Source: Bacillota bacterium
Lineage (GTDB): Bacteria; Bacillota_I; Bacilli_A; RF39; UBA660
DNA length: 64,000 nucleotides
Direction of reading: 5' to 3'
Assembly: GCA_015059425.1 (NCBI GenBank)
Contig: SVAM01000004.1
Span: 1 to 64,000 of the forward strand
The position numbers and the translations under genes are program-made. Below, piece by piece: positions 1 through 8,166 of this stretch; the stretch's first letter is position 1; every line of letters begins with the position of its first letter. The notes under the pieces are model-generated. The model had not been told where the DNA came from and ran no database searches. It saw only the letters and a program-made list of their open reading frames with translations.

Positions 1-1058
1 AAGCATATTTAAATTATTTTAGAAAAAGCAATTTGTGGCAGGGAATTATTTCTTTTGATAATGATTATATCAATGAAAGTATAGAATTAGAACAATTAGA
101 AAAAAAGATAGTAAAAGAAGTTCTTCCTAGATTCTTTAAAAAATGTGGTTTTAAAGATATAGACAAAATGTCATATCAGGTTGCACTTCATACAAATACA
201 GATAATTATCATTTTCATTTGTCTTTTATAGAAAAAGAACCTAATTATATTTGCGATAGTGGAAAGATAAGTTATAGAAGAAAAGGCGTGTTAAGTAAAA
301 AAGAAAAAGATTTTCTAAAAAGAGAGATTTTACATACGATAGATAGACACCGAGAATTTACACCATTAGTTATAAGCAATAATAAAAATATTGAAGAATT
401 AAAAAAATATTTTAAAGCAGGTACAAGAAATTTTGTTTTAAAGAATTATGATGATTTGGTATTAGAAGAAAATATTTTGAGATTAGGAAAATTACTTCAC
501 GAAAAAAGAAATGGTAAAAATACTAAAATAAAATTTAATTCTATATATGATAAAGAAATAAAGGATTTGACAAAAAATATAAAAAAATATTTATTTAAAG
601 ATAAAAGGTCAAGTTTATATAAACAGGAATTAGAATTTAGAAATTCTTTAAATGATATAAATGATTATTTTTATAAGTTAAATAAAGAAAATAATATAAA
701 AGCAAAATATAAATCAGATTATGCAATAAAAAAACAAGAGTATGTAGATAACTATATTTATAATGCAATAGTTAATCATGCTTCGTATAAATATGGAAAA
801 TTAAAAAAGGATAAATCTTATTTAAATGAAGAAGATATTATCAAAGAAGCTGTTTTAAAAATGTATAAGAAAAATCATAAACAAAGTAAAAGTGAAATAC
901 TTATTAATTATTTAAAAAATAATAATGATAAATTAAAATATAAAAATAAATATAAGATAGAAGAATCAATCAAAAATATCAATCTAGAAATGGAAGAAGC
1001 AAAAACAGAGTTTAGTAAATTATTCCAGAATGATAATAATAAAACAACATCTTATTGA
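1..1058 (+). CDS. MobP/MobL-type relaxase, 5' end outside window
   Basis: The frame is open from base 3 to the TGA at 1056, so the start lies upstream of the window. A histidine-rich motif HTNTDNYHFHL near the N-terminal part of the visible protein matches the metal-binding HxH site of MobP/MobL relaxases, which nick DNA at oriT to start conjugative transfer. The rest is lysine-rich and probably helical. The VirD4-like coupling protein and serine recombinase downstream fit an integrative mobile element. The family is well supported; the exact MOB subclass is inferred from the motif. Confidence 0.8.
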   Translation, partial: AYLNYFRKSNLWQGIISFDNDYINESIELEQLEKKIVKEVLPRFFKKCGFKDIDKMSYQVALHTNTDNYHFHLSFIEKEPNYICDSGKISYRRKGVLSKKEKDFLKREILHTIDRHREFTPLVISNNKNIEELKKYFKAGTRNFVLKNYDDLVLEENILRLGKLLHEKRNGKNTKIKFNSIYDKEIKDLTKNIKKYLFKDKRSSLYKQELEFRNSLNDINDYFYKLNKENNIKAKYKSDYAIKKQEYVDNYIYNAIVNHASYKYGKLKKDKSYLNEEDIIKEAVLKMYKKNHKQSKSEILINYLKNNNDKLKYKNKYKIEESIKNINLEMEEAKTEFSKLFQNDNNKTTSY

Positions 1059-1079
1059 TAGAAAGGGGTGATTATTGTT

Positions 1080-1103
1080 ATGCCGAGAAAACTTTTTATT
1101 TAA
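1080..1103 (+). CDS. possible 7-residue leader peptide
   Basis: A very strong ribosome binding site (AAAGGGGTGAT, from 1061) precedes an ATG that opens a seven-codon frame, MPRKLFI, ending in TAA. It sits just after the relaxase stop and directly before a large inverted-repeat structure, the arrangement expected of a regulatory leader peptide. It is too short to assign by homology and may only be a chance frame. Confidence 0.3.
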   Translation: MPRKLFI

Positions 1104-1105
1104 GG

Positions 1106-1182
1106 CATGAACGAAATAAACTGAAATTCGGTTGGTGGCATATTAGAAATGCCACCAACCAATTATAAAAAAATGGTTCATG
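1106..1182. other. nested inverted repeats, candidate oriT or structured RNA
   Basis: CATGAAC (1106-1112) is complementary to GTTCATG (1176-1182). They enclose a perfect 12-bp hairpin whose arms are at 1130-1141 and 1149-1160 with a 7-nt loop (GGTTGGTGGCAT and its complement). No U-run follows the inner hairpin, so it is not an ordinary terminator. Relaxase-adjacent inverted repeats often mark an origin of transfer; a cis-acting RNA upstream of the RadC-like gene is the alternative. The structure is visible; its role is inferred. Confidence 0.5.
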
Positions 1183-1219
1183 GGTCCCTAAAATAAAAAG
1201 GAAATTGGAATAAAGTCAT

Positions 1220-1756
1220 ATGAAGATAGCAAAAAATAGATTAGTAATGATTAAGGAAAAAGAAATGGAATATGATTATCTTAAATCTACTGAATCAGTA
1301 TATAATTTTTTAAAATATAAAGTAGAATTACATAAAGAACCAGAAGAGGTTGTAGTTATGTTGGCTTTGGATAATAAATTAAATGTAGTTAGTTATTGTG
1401 ATGTCGCAAGAGGTGATATTTCACAATCTTTTTTAAATCCAAGAGAAATATTTAAGAGAGCATTAGTTTCTAATGCAAAAAGCATAATAATAGCACATAA
1501 TCATCCAAGTGGTGATGTTACTCCTAGTCTTGAAGATTCTACAGTTACCAAAATAATTAAAGAAGCTGGTGAAATTATGGGTATAAAATTATTAGATCAT
1601 GTCATTGTTGGTGAAAAAGAATATTATTCTTTTTTTGAAAATGATCCTGAAATGATAGATAGTTATGAAGCAACTAGACATTTTAGAATAACAGAAAAGA
1701 AAAATAAGAATAAGACTGATAAAGAAGTAAGTCAAAAAGAGAAAGAGAGGAATTAA
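1220..1756 (+). CDS. RadC-like JAB/MPN domain protein
   Basis: This 178-aa protein carries the JAMM metal motif HxHx7Sx2D (His93, His95, Ser103, Asp106, in the context AHNHPSGDVTPSLED) typical of RadC/JAB proteins. RadC-family proteins are frequent cargo of conjugative elements, and their biochemical role is still debated; the motif predicts a zinc-dependent hydrolase fold. The protein lacks the N-terminal helix-hairpin-helix region of chromosomal RadC, as mobile-element versions often do. The C-terminal 25 residues are lysine-rich. It is followed after 3 bp by the next gene, so the two probably share a transcript. Confidence 0.85.
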   Translation: MKIAKNRLVMIKEKEMEYDYLKSTESVYNFLKYKVELHKEPEEVVVMLALDNKLNVVSYCDVARGDISQSFLNPREIFKRALVSNAKSIIIAHNHPSGDVTPSLEDSTVTKIIKEAGEIMGIKLLDHVIVGEKEYYSFFENDPEMIDSYEATRHFRITEKKNKNKTDKEVSQKEKERN

Positions 1757-1759
1757 TAA

Positions 1760-2038
1760 ATGAAGGAAGAGTTTTTTAAAGAAATGACTGAAAATATATG
1801 TTTAATTGATAATAATATATCTTTGGAGGCAAAAGGATTTTATTATTCAATGTTATTAAATATGTATAGTGGAAATAAAGATATAAAAGAAGTAATAAGG
1901 AATACAAATGAAGATATTGAATTTGTTTCAAAACTGATTATGGAATTATTAAAGAATGGATATTTATTTATTGGTATAAATGGAATTAGTGATAAAGATG
2001 ATTCCATTTTTGTTTTTAATAAAAGGAGTGTTGATTAA
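1760..2038 (+). CDS. small hypothetical, possibly winged-helix
   Basis: A 92-aa protein without a family I can name. It starts 3 bp after the RadC-like gene behind a GAGAGG ribosome binding site overlapping that gene's end. The pattern LEAKGFYYSMLLNMYSG followed by a helix and a LLKNGYL segment resembles the winged-helix N-termini of phage and plasmid replication proteins, where a turn precedes a recognition helix. This is a weak structural guess. It belongs to the mobile element operon. Confidence 0.65.
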   Translation: MKEEFFKEMTENICLIDNNISLEAKGFYYSMLLNMYSGNKDIKEVIRNTNEDIEFVSKLIMELLKNGYLFIGINGISDKDDSIFVFNKRSVD

Positions 2039-2040
2039 TA

Positions 2041-2520
2041 GTGTATATAAGTCCTGAAGATTGGAAAGATTTGAAAAAGTCTATTGATGATTTGTTTTGG
2101 GATAATGATAGAATGAGTTCTAGTGGTAGATATACATTAAATCACATTAGTAATTTAATAAATAAAATTGATAAAAACAAATCAGATAAGTTATATGTTG
2201 TTATGGAAAATGATGTAACTAATGATGAATGTTATAATACTATAATTGGTGTAACATTTTCTAAAAAAGAAGCAAGAACTTTATTAAAAAATGCTGTAAA
2301 AGAATTGAAACAAGATATTGATTTTAATAATTTAGATGCTAAAGATATAAATAGTGATGAAATGCTTGATTATGATGGGGAGTGGTTATTTGATAAAAAT
2401 AAAGACTCCTTTTCTTTATATTTAAATGGTGAATATAATTCAGAACATTTTGAAATATCCATTAGAGAAGTTAATTTAACTTATGAAAAAGATAAAAATA
2501 AAGAAAAAGAATTGGGGTGA
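2041..2520 (+). CDS. hypothetical protein of mobile element
   Basis: A 159-aa acidic protein starting at GTG with AAAGGAG about 13 bp upstream, overlapping the end of the previous gene. No family recognised. It is rich in Asp, Asn and Lys, has no membrane segment and no cysteine pattern beyond a single Cys. Its place between a RadC-like gene and the MGQYYK gene in tight co-orientation says it is part of the conjugation-module operon, probably an accessory protein. Confidence 0.65.
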   Translation: MYISPEDWKDLKKSIDDLFWDNDRMSSSGRYTLNHISNLINKIDKNKSDKLYVVMENDVTNDECYNTIIGVTFSKKEARTLLKNAVKELKQDIDFNNLDAKDINSDEMLDYDGEWLFDKNKDSFSLYLNGEYNSEHFEISIREVNLTYEKDKNKEKELG

Positions 2521-2526
2521 TTAAAT

Positions 2527-3360
2527 GTGGGGCAATATTACAAATTTATAAATTTAGATAAAAAGGAAAAATGTGATAGAAATAGATTCCCTATGAAATT
2601 AACTGAACATTCATATGTAGGCAATGATTATTGTAATGATATTTTAACTTTATTAAGTAATGAATGGAAAGGCGATAGAGTTATACATGTTGGGGATTAT
2701 GCTAGTTATGATGATCCTTCATTAACATCACATTTAATTTCTAAATTAAATCGTGAATTCAATCAAACAGATTCTTTTTATTTTTATAGTGATACTTTTG
2801 AAGATATTGAACCTAATAAAGTAAATAAAAAAATAAGATATGTATATAATTTAGATAAAAAAGAGTATCTAGATTTATATCATCAACCAATTATTAATGT
2901 TTGGTATGATGGATCAAAAGCTGCGTTTGCAAAATTTAATTCATTTGCTTTATTAACTGCTTGTGGAAATGGGCAAGGTGGTGGAGATTATTCAGGTTGT
3001 AATGAAATGAAAATTGGGGCATGGGCTGGAGACCATTTTGTAACATCTGAAAGAAAATTAGATATGTATAAAGATTATAAAGAATGTAATGATGTGTTTT
3101 ATGAAATATATAATGGAAGTTTGAAATTAGAAAGACCATATGATTTTGATTCATATAATGAATATGATGAGGAGGCAATAAAAAAAGGAATTAATCATAT
3201 CGAAAATTTAATAGATAGATTAAAAAAATATGATAGGATGCCGAAGTACATTAAAGTTGATACTGATGATTTGACTGAAAAAGAAAAAATAGAATTGTTA
3301 AATAGAAATTTGAAAGAAGTAAAATTTGGTAAAGATAAAAAGGATGATTTATGCAAATAG
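2527..3360 (+). CDS. MGQYYK-family hypothetical protein
   Basis: A 277-aa protein opening with MGQYYKFINLDKKE, an N-terminus shared by a family of uncharacterised proteins I associate with mobile elements of Firmicutes. The start is a GTG at 2527, preceded by GGGGTGATTAAAT; an ATG at 2525 is out of frame. The centre has a glycine-rich CGNGQGGGDYSG stretch and several Trp and His residues, suggesting a soluble globular domain. Its last codons overlap the start of the coupling protein by 10 bp, implying translational coupling. The function is unknown. Confidence 0.7.
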   Translation: MGQYYKFINLDKKEKCDRNRFPMKLTEHSYVGNDYCNDILTLLSNEWKGDRVIHVGDYASYDDPSLTSHLISKLNREFNQTDSFYFYSDTFEDIEPNKVNKKIRYVYNLDKKEYLDLYHQPIINVWYDGSKAAFAKFNSFALLTACGNGQGGGDYSGCNEMKIGAWAGDHFVTSERKLDMYKDYKECNDVFYEIYNGSLKLERPYDFDSYNEYDEEAIKKGINHIENLIDRLKKYDRMPKYIKVDTDDLTEKEKIELLNRNLKEVKFGKDKKDDLCK

Positions 3361-5432
3361 AATTAATTATTCTATTAGTAATATTCGGATTCTTTCTTAT
3401 ATTCTTTCTTTTTATTGAACCTATATTTGCAAAGCACAAAGTAAAAAATGATAATGAATATGGAAGTGCAAGATTTTCTAATTTTAGTGAAATAAAAAAA
3501 CATTTTAAAAAAGAAGAAATATTAAATATACAAGAAGTAGGATTTCCTATTTGGTATAGTAAAGATAATAAATATGTATGGTTTGATAAGGCAACACCAC
3601 ATTATGTATATTTAGGTTCAACTGGTAGTGGTAAATCAGTTACCTGTGTTATTCCAACATGCTCTTTTATAGCGACTGCTAAAAAGAAAAGAAGTGTTTT
3701 TATAACAGATCCAAAAGGTGAAATTTATCATACCACTAGTTCTATGTTTAAAAAAAATGGATATGAAATATATACAATAGATTTTAGAAATCCACAATTA
3801 TCAAACAAGATTAATTTATTAGAACCAATCATTAGAGAATATGAAGAATATATTAAATATGATGATGAAGCTGTTAATAATGAGAATGATATTAATTATT
3901 TGAATAGTTGTATTGAATCTTTAAAAGAAGAAATAGAAATAATTAAAGATGAAGAAGTTTTAAAATATAAAAGAGATGAATTGTTAGAAAAGCAAAGCGA
4001 ACTTCCCACTCTGGAAAGTTCGCTTTTAAATAATAGAAATAATGCAATGATGCATTTTTCTGAAACTAATAGATTAATAACATCCTTAGCAACTATAATT
4101 ATGAAGGAAAAAGCAGAGAAAGATCCATTTTGGAATAATTCTGCTAAGAATCTATTAGAAGGGTTAATTGGATTATTTTTAGAAGATTATAGAAAAGGAA
4201 AAATACCAAGAGAAAAGATAACTTTAACGAGTATTAAAAAGTTTCAAAATTCATCAATGGATGAAGATAATTTTGAATTATTAAAACAATATGTTGATTC
4301 AAAACCATATGGAGTTAAAAGTAAAGATAGTTTAACATCTATATTTGCTTCTGCAGAAAACACTTATAAATCAATTACTGCAACATTTGGAGAAAAAATG
4401 AGTTTGTTTGATGATGTTAATGTTGCTAATATTACTTCTAGTACAGATTTTGATTTTGATATTTTAGGTAAAAAACCAACTGCTATTTATATTATAGTTC
4501 CAGATGAAGATAAAACTTATTATTCTTTAATTACAATTGTTATTGGACTTTTATATAAAGAGTTAGTTAAATTAGCAAATTCAAATGAAGAAAAAAAATT
4601 ACCAGTACAAATAGATTGGTTATTAGATGAATTTGCCAATTGTCCTCCATTAGATGATATAGAAGCAATTGTTTCAGTTTCTAGAAGTAGAGGAATGAGA
4701 TTTCATTTTTTTATTCAATCATTATCTCAATTAGATAATGTTTATGGGAAAGAAGTTGCTCAAATAATTTTGGATAACTGTGGCTTAGTTTATTTAAAAA
4801 CTAATACACAGGAAACGGCTGAAGCTATATCAAAGAGATTAGGAAAGAAAACAATTGAATCTAGTTCAATTAGTCAATCTGTATCTAAATTAGATTACAA
4901 TGGGAATAGGTCCACTTCATTAATGGGAAGAGAATTATTAACACCAGAAGAAGTTAAACAATTACATTTTAAAACTATTATATTTCCAACAATAGGATTT
5001 CCAATTATTAGAGATACAGTTTTATATAAAAAGTTTAATTGTTATCAAAAAGGGGAATTAGAAAGGATTCCTACATCTTTAAAAGATTTATCTTATACAT
5101 ATTATACTGTAGAACAAATAAGCAACAGGTTAAAAAGACAAAAAGATAAACCAGTTATAAAACATAATGCTGAAGAAGTAGATGATTTTTATGATGAAAT
5201 GAAAAAAGGATTTTCAAATATTGTTAATAATATTAAAGAAATTATTGAAAATCAATCTTATGAAATAGATTATCCAGCTAATAATGGAATGATGTATTGT
5301 GTCATTAAAATTAATGAATTATTATGTGAAGATGATAAGTATAGAATAAATGAATTATCAAATAATGAATTTCACATAGAAATAGAAATATTTTCTGAAA
5401 ATACAGCTATAAACATTCATAAGAAATTGTAA
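3351..5432 (+). CDS. VirD4/TraG-like type IV coupling protein
   Basis: The 693-aa protein has an N-terminal membrane helix (residues about 5-25), a Walker A motif GSTGSGKS at 89-96, a DPKGE segment, and a Walker B LLDEFANC near residue 425, followed by SVSRSRGM and FIQSLSQ, hallmarks of VirD4/TraG coupling ATPases. Such proteins dock the relaxase-DNA complex to the secretion channel. A charged, probably coiled-coil insertion (about residues 165-240) separates the two Walker motifs and contains a terminator-like inverted repeat in the DNA. The start overlaps the previous gene. Confidence 0.92.
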   Translation: MQIELIILLVIFGFFLIFFLFIEPIFAKHKVKNDNEYGSARFSNFSEIKKHFKKEEILNIQEVGFPIWYSKDNKYVWFDKATPHYVYLGSTGSGKSVTCVIPTCSFIATAKKKRSVFITDPKGEIYHTTSSMFKKNGYEIYTIDFRNPQLSNKINLLEPIIREYEEYIKYDDEAVNNENDINYLNSCIESLKEEIEIIKDEEVLKYKRDELLEKQSELPTLESSLLNNRNNAMMHFSETNRLITSLATIIMKEKAEKDPFWNNSAKNLLEGLIGLFLEDYRKGKIPREKITLTSIKKFQNSSMDEDNFELLKQYVDSKPYGVKSKDSLTSIFASAENTYKSITATFGEKMSLFDDVNVANITSSTDFDFDILGKKPTAIYIIVPDEDKTYYSLITIVIGLLYKELVKLANSNEEKKLPVQIDWLLDEFANCPPLDDIEAIVSVSRSRGMRFHFFIQSLSQLDNVYGKEVAQIILDNCGLVYLKTNTQETAEAISKRLGKKTIESSSISQSVSKLDYNGNRSTSLMGRELLTPEEVKQLHFKTIIFPTIGFPIIRDTVLYKKFNCYQKGELERIPTSLKDLSYTYYTVEQISNRLKRQKDKPVIKHNAEEVDDFYDEMKKGFSNIVNNIKEIIENQSYEIDYPANNGMMYCVIKINELLCEDDKYRINELSNNEFHIEIEIFSENTAINIHKKL
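3994..4026 (+). repeat. terminator-like inverted repeat inside coupling protein gene
   Basis: AAAGCGAACTT (3994-4004) pairs with AAGTTCGCTTT (4016-4026); CC/GG extends the stem across a bulged A, giving about 13 pairs around a short loop, followed by a T-rich stretch. The element is in frame within the coding sequence, between the two Walker motifs. It may attenuate read-through or be an inserted palindromic repeat; neither is proven. Confidence 0.6.
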
Positions 5433-5494
5433 ATGTATGGTATAATATAACTGCCAGATAAATAGTAATTTGTTGAAATGGAGGCAGGACATAA

Positions 5495-5725
5495 ATGGGA
5501 ATATTTAGAAGTATTTATTTGAATTTATCTAGTGAAGATAAATTAAGAAAAAAATCAGATAAAATGTTTAGTAAATTGAAAAAAGTTGGCTTTTACGAAA
5601 AAGAAGGATCAAAACATATGAGACTTGCTAATAAATATAATGATTATGTCAATGCTATTGGTAGTAAATGTGCTAGTAAATTACCAAAGCGTAAGCATGG
5701 ATGGTATATTTCTAAAGATGATTAA
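5495..5725 (+). CDS. small basic hypothetical protein
   Basis: A 76-aa, strongly basic protein (many Lys, ending SKLPKRKHGWYISKDD) preceded by GGAGGCAGGAC. No family recognised. A TATAAT box at about 5449 suggests its own promoter after the coupling protein gene. Size and charge would suit a nucleic-acid-binding accessory of the mobile element, but nothing in the sequence proves that. A second frame overlapping its end (from 5625) is a shadow. Confidence 0.55.
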   Translation: MGIFRSIYLNLSSEDKLRKKSDKMFSKLKKVGFYEKEGSKHMRLANKYNDYVNAIGSKCASKLPKRKHGWYISKDD

Positions 5726-5749
5726 AAATCGTTTAAGCGTTTTTTACAA

Positions 5750-5805
5750 ATTACAATTTTACAAGCAGATCTATAATAAGATTTGCGTTTTTTATGTTAT
5801 AATAT
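5750..5805 (+). promoter_or_regulatory. terminator/extended -10 module, copy A
   Basis: First of three near-identical ~56-bp modules in the cargo. It begins ATTACAATTTT, contains the hairpin AGCAGATCT/AGATTTGC followed by a T-run, and ends with an extended -10 box TGTTATAAT (TATAAT at 5798-5803). It would stop transcription from upstream and restart it for the zinc-ribbon gene at 5844. Copies B and C lie at 7480 and 9142. Confidence 0.7.
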
Positions 5806-5843
5806 AATTGACAAGAAACTTTTTGTTAGATGGAGGATAAAAT

Positions 5844-6056
5844 ATGAGAAAATGTTTGAGATGCGAAACTGAAATGGTAGAAGATTTATCAGTTATGGTT
5901 TCTAATGGTGGTTATGGTATTGATGTCAGAGAAAAGGGAATGTTTAAAACAGCAATAGAAAAAATAAAATGTGCAGTATGCCCAGAATGTGGATATACTG
6001 AAACTTATATAGAAAACACAGAAAAAATCAAAAAGTTAGTAAAAAAAGAAAAGTAG
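5844..6056 (+). CDS. YgiT-like zinc-ribbon protein
   Basis: A 70-aa protein with two CxxC knuckles (Cys4/Cys7 and Cys46/Cys49) separated by about 40 residues, the layout of YgiT/MqsA-type zinc-ribbon domains. In toxin-antitoxin systems such domains belong to the antitoxin, but no HTH domain is fused here and no obvious toxin gene abuts it. It is preceded by GGAGG and by the promoter of module A, and is followed by two membrane or secreted proteins. The role is unknown; zinc binding is a confident inference. Confidence 0.7.
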   Translation: MRKCLRCETEMVEDLSVMVSNGGYGIDVREKGMFKTAIEKIKCAVCPECGYTETYIENTEKIKKLVKKEK

Positions 6057-6079
6057 TCTTAATTATTGGAGAATATTTT

Positions 6080-6571
6080 ATGAAGAAATGGATAAAAATT
6101 ATTTTAGGTATTATTAGTATATTTGTTTTATCAGTTGTTATTGATTTAGTTTGTATTTTTACAATCAATAGACCAATATTTTCACAAGGAGAAGATTATG
6201 GAACACATGCAGTGTATAAAGGTTTATTTTTCAACACTTATGTTTGCCCAGAATTTTCTACGCCACAAATTAAGGTAAAAGGTGCAAAATATACTTGTGC
6301 CGTTCTAGAATATGATATGGGTTCGGTTGTAAGTATTAAAGATACAACAAAAGATATCAAAAATTTTGCTTGTGATTCAGCTTTGGAAAAGTTTTATGAA
6401 GATGATATGTATAAGTATTCTTGGAGTTGTATAAAAAATGATTATATGATAGTTGAATATGAAAATGGGAATAAAGAAACCATTAGTGATGCATTAAAGT
6501 ATGGGACTATCACAATAAATGATTTGGATAGATTTAATATTGATTATATAAAAGAAACCCATATAAAATAA
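6080..6571 (+). CDS. membrane-anchored protein, cargo paralogue 1
   Basis: The 163-aa protein has one N-terminal membrane helix (about residues 5-29) and an extracytoplasmic domain with four cysteines. No named family. Its C-terminal half (FYEDDMYKYSWSC, then NKETISDALKYG and FNIDYIKE) is clearly homologous to the protein at 8167-8649, so the cargo holds a diverged duplicate pair. It is 23 bp from the previous gene and 10 bp from the next, indicating an operon. Confidence 0.65.
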   Translation: MKKWIKIILGIISIFVLSVVIDLVCIFTINRPIFSQGEDYGTHAVYKGLFFNTYVCPEFSTPQIKVKGAKYTCAVLEYDMGSVVSIKDTTKDIKNFACDSALEKFYEDDMYKYSWSCIKNDYMIVEYENGNKETISDALKYGTITINDLDRFNIDYIKETHIK

Positions 6572-6581
6572 AGGAGAAAAT

Positions 6582-7289
6582 ATGAAAAAGAAAAATTTAA
6601 TTATTACAGGGATTATATTAACAATTTTAGTAGTAACAGGATTAGTAACAAGTTATGCAGATAGTGCGAGAGTAAGAAATGGAGTTGAACCAAAATTTGT
6701 AATAAAAATAACTACAGATGGAGGAAATAAAATTACTTATTGGGGATTAGGATATAAAGTTGTAAGATATCCAGCAGTAAGTCCAAATGAACCATATAAA
6801 AATAGTTTAGGTGTTAAATATGGCAGTTGGTTTATGAAATATGAATTATCTGAAGAATTACCTTATGCTAAAGATTTGAATAAAGAAGATATTATTGGTG
6901 ATAGTGGTTTCTTGTTTTCAATTAATTGGGGAGATAATAAAACCGATTGTATTCCTATTCAATTAAATGTATTTGATGATGGAAGCTATACTTTATATAC
7001 ATCATATGAAGCATGTCCACCAAATTCAACTTGCAATTCAATGTTGAAATATAGTGATTCGGTTACAGGAACTTATAACTATGATGTAATGAAAATAATT
7101 CAAAATAGTGTAATAGCAGATGACATAATATTTACTAAAGATAACCTACCAGAATATGAGATTTTTCTAGGAAATCAAGAAAAGGCTTATTCTTTAATTA
7201 CAGACAAAAATAATGCTTATTTAGAGGAGTTTTTAAAACAGATAGATGTTAATTTAAAAAAATGTTCTGAACCAGATTATATTAAATAA
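6582..7289 (+). CDS. secreted or membrane-anchored hypothetical protein
   Basis: A 235-aa protein with a hydrophobic N-terminal segment (residues about 5-25, ending TSYADSARV) that looks like a signal peptide or anchor. The body is rich in aromatic and charged residues and contains a YEACPPNSTCNSM cysteine pair likely to form a disulfide outside the cell. No family recognised. It starts 10 bp after the paralogue gene behind AAGGAG, as part of cargo cassette 1. Confidence 0.6.
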   Translation: MKKKNLIITGIILTILVVTGLVTSYADSARVRNGVEPKFVIKITTDGGNKITYWGLGYKVVRYPAVSPNEPYKNSLGVKYGSWFMKYELSEELPYAKDLNKEDIIGDSGFLFSINWGDNKTDCIPIQLNVFDDGSYTLYTSYEACPPNSTCNSMLKYSDSVTGTYNYDVMKIIQNSVIADDIIFTKDNLPEYEIFLGNQEKAYSLITDKNNAYLEEFLKQIDVNLKKCSEPDYIK

Positions 7290-7317
7290 ATGGTAATTTA
7301 ACAAAGGAGAAAAAAAT

Positions 7318-7479
7318 ATGAAAAAAGTTTTATTAGGAATAGCAATTATCTTATTTGGCTTCAATTTAACTTATGTTTCTATCAATGCAGGATGGTCTGG
7401 AATTGATGTTGCAGGTCTGTGTATATCAGTCTTAGGACTTGCAGTAAGTTTGATTGGTGGACTTGGCAAAGATAAATAA
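7318..7479 (+). CDS. small two-helix membrane peptide
   Basis: A 53-aa frame beginning MKKVLLGIAIILFGFNLTYV behind a good AAAGGAG site 6 bp upstream. Two hydrophobic stretches (residues about 3-20 and 28-46) with a glycine-rich end (LIGGLGKDK) predict a small hairpin membrane protein. It closes cargo cassette 1, immediately before module B. Size and hydrophobicity also fit toxin or bacteriocin-immunity peptides, but no family is recognised. Confidence 0.55.
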   Translation: MKKVLLGIAIILFGFNLTYVSINAGWSGIDVAGLCISVLGLAVSLIGGLGKDK

Positions 7480-7535
7480 ATTACAATTTAACGAGCAGAT
7501 CTATAATAAGATTTGCTTTTTTTATGCTATAATTA
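7480..7535 (+). promoter_or_regulatory. terminator/extended -10 module, copy B
   Basis: Second copy of the module: ATTACAATTTAAC, hairpin arms AGCAGATCT and AGATTTGCT (7494-7517), a T7 run, then the extended -10 box TGCTATAAT (TATAAT at 7528-7533). It starts at the stop codon of the upstream peptide gene and drives the gene at 7574. It is nearly identical to copy A over about 50 bp. Confidence 0.72.
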
Positions 7536-7573
7536 AATAGAAGGAAAAATTGTGATTTATTGAGGTGTAAAAT

Positions 7574-8137
7574 ATGAATGAAAATGAAAAGTTTGTATTT
7601 GAAGATAAAGAATTAGAATTTGGTATATTAGATTTTTGGAAATATAAATATTCAAACATTTGGAATATGCAAGAATATATTGCAGAATTTTTAATAGAGA
7701 AAGCATTAGGATTAGAAAAATCACAAAATACTGATTCATGGACTTTATATGATATTAATTATAGAAATAAGAGAATAGAGATTAAGGAAACAAGTTACTA
7801 TCATCCATGGAATGAAAATGGTAAAATTTCAAATCAAAGAGTTTTTGGAATTACAATGGCAAATAGTAGTTATGAAAATACAGAAATAGAAAACAAATTT
7901 GAAAGACAAAATGATTTATATGTATTTTGTTTAAATACAGGTAAAACAAAAGAAGAAGCAAATCCTATGAATATTAAGAATTGGGAATTTTATATTGTTC
8001 CAACTAAAATAATTAATGATATATGTGGTACAAACAAAACGATTAGTTTAAACAAAGTTAAAAATATTGCAGAACAAATTGAATATTTTGAAATAAAGAA
8101 ATATATTGATGATTTAATTGATAAAAATCAAATATAA
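7574..8137 (+). CDS. putative PD-(D/E)XK nuclease-like protein
   Basis: A 187-aa soluble protein. The segment YDINYRNKRIEIKETSYYH has the D...ExK spacing of PD-(D/E)XK nucleases (IEIKE corresponding to the ExK strand), followed by a WN...GK...VFGI segment like that of uncharacterised restriction-endonuclease-fold proteins. A defence or DNA-processing role is inference. It starts cargo cassette 2 behind TGAGGTG, with no methyltransferase alongside. Confidence 0.5.
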   Translation: MNENEKFVFEDKELEFGILDFWKYKYSNIWNMQEYIAEFLIEKALGLEKSQNTDSWTLYDINYRNKRIEIKETSYYHPWNENGKISNQRVFGITMANSSYENTEIENKFERQNDLYVFCLNTGKTKEEANPMNIKNWEFYIVPTKIINDICGTNKTISLNKVKNIAEQIEYFEIKKYIDDLIDKNQI

Positions 8138-8166
8138 TACAAATTGCATTTTATAAAGGAGGAAAA

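Noticed and set aside
2936..3439. Two reverse-strand frames within the MGQYYK and coupling-protein genes
   Set aside because: They are AT-rich shadows of strong forward genes with low-complexity His/Tyr/Ile products.
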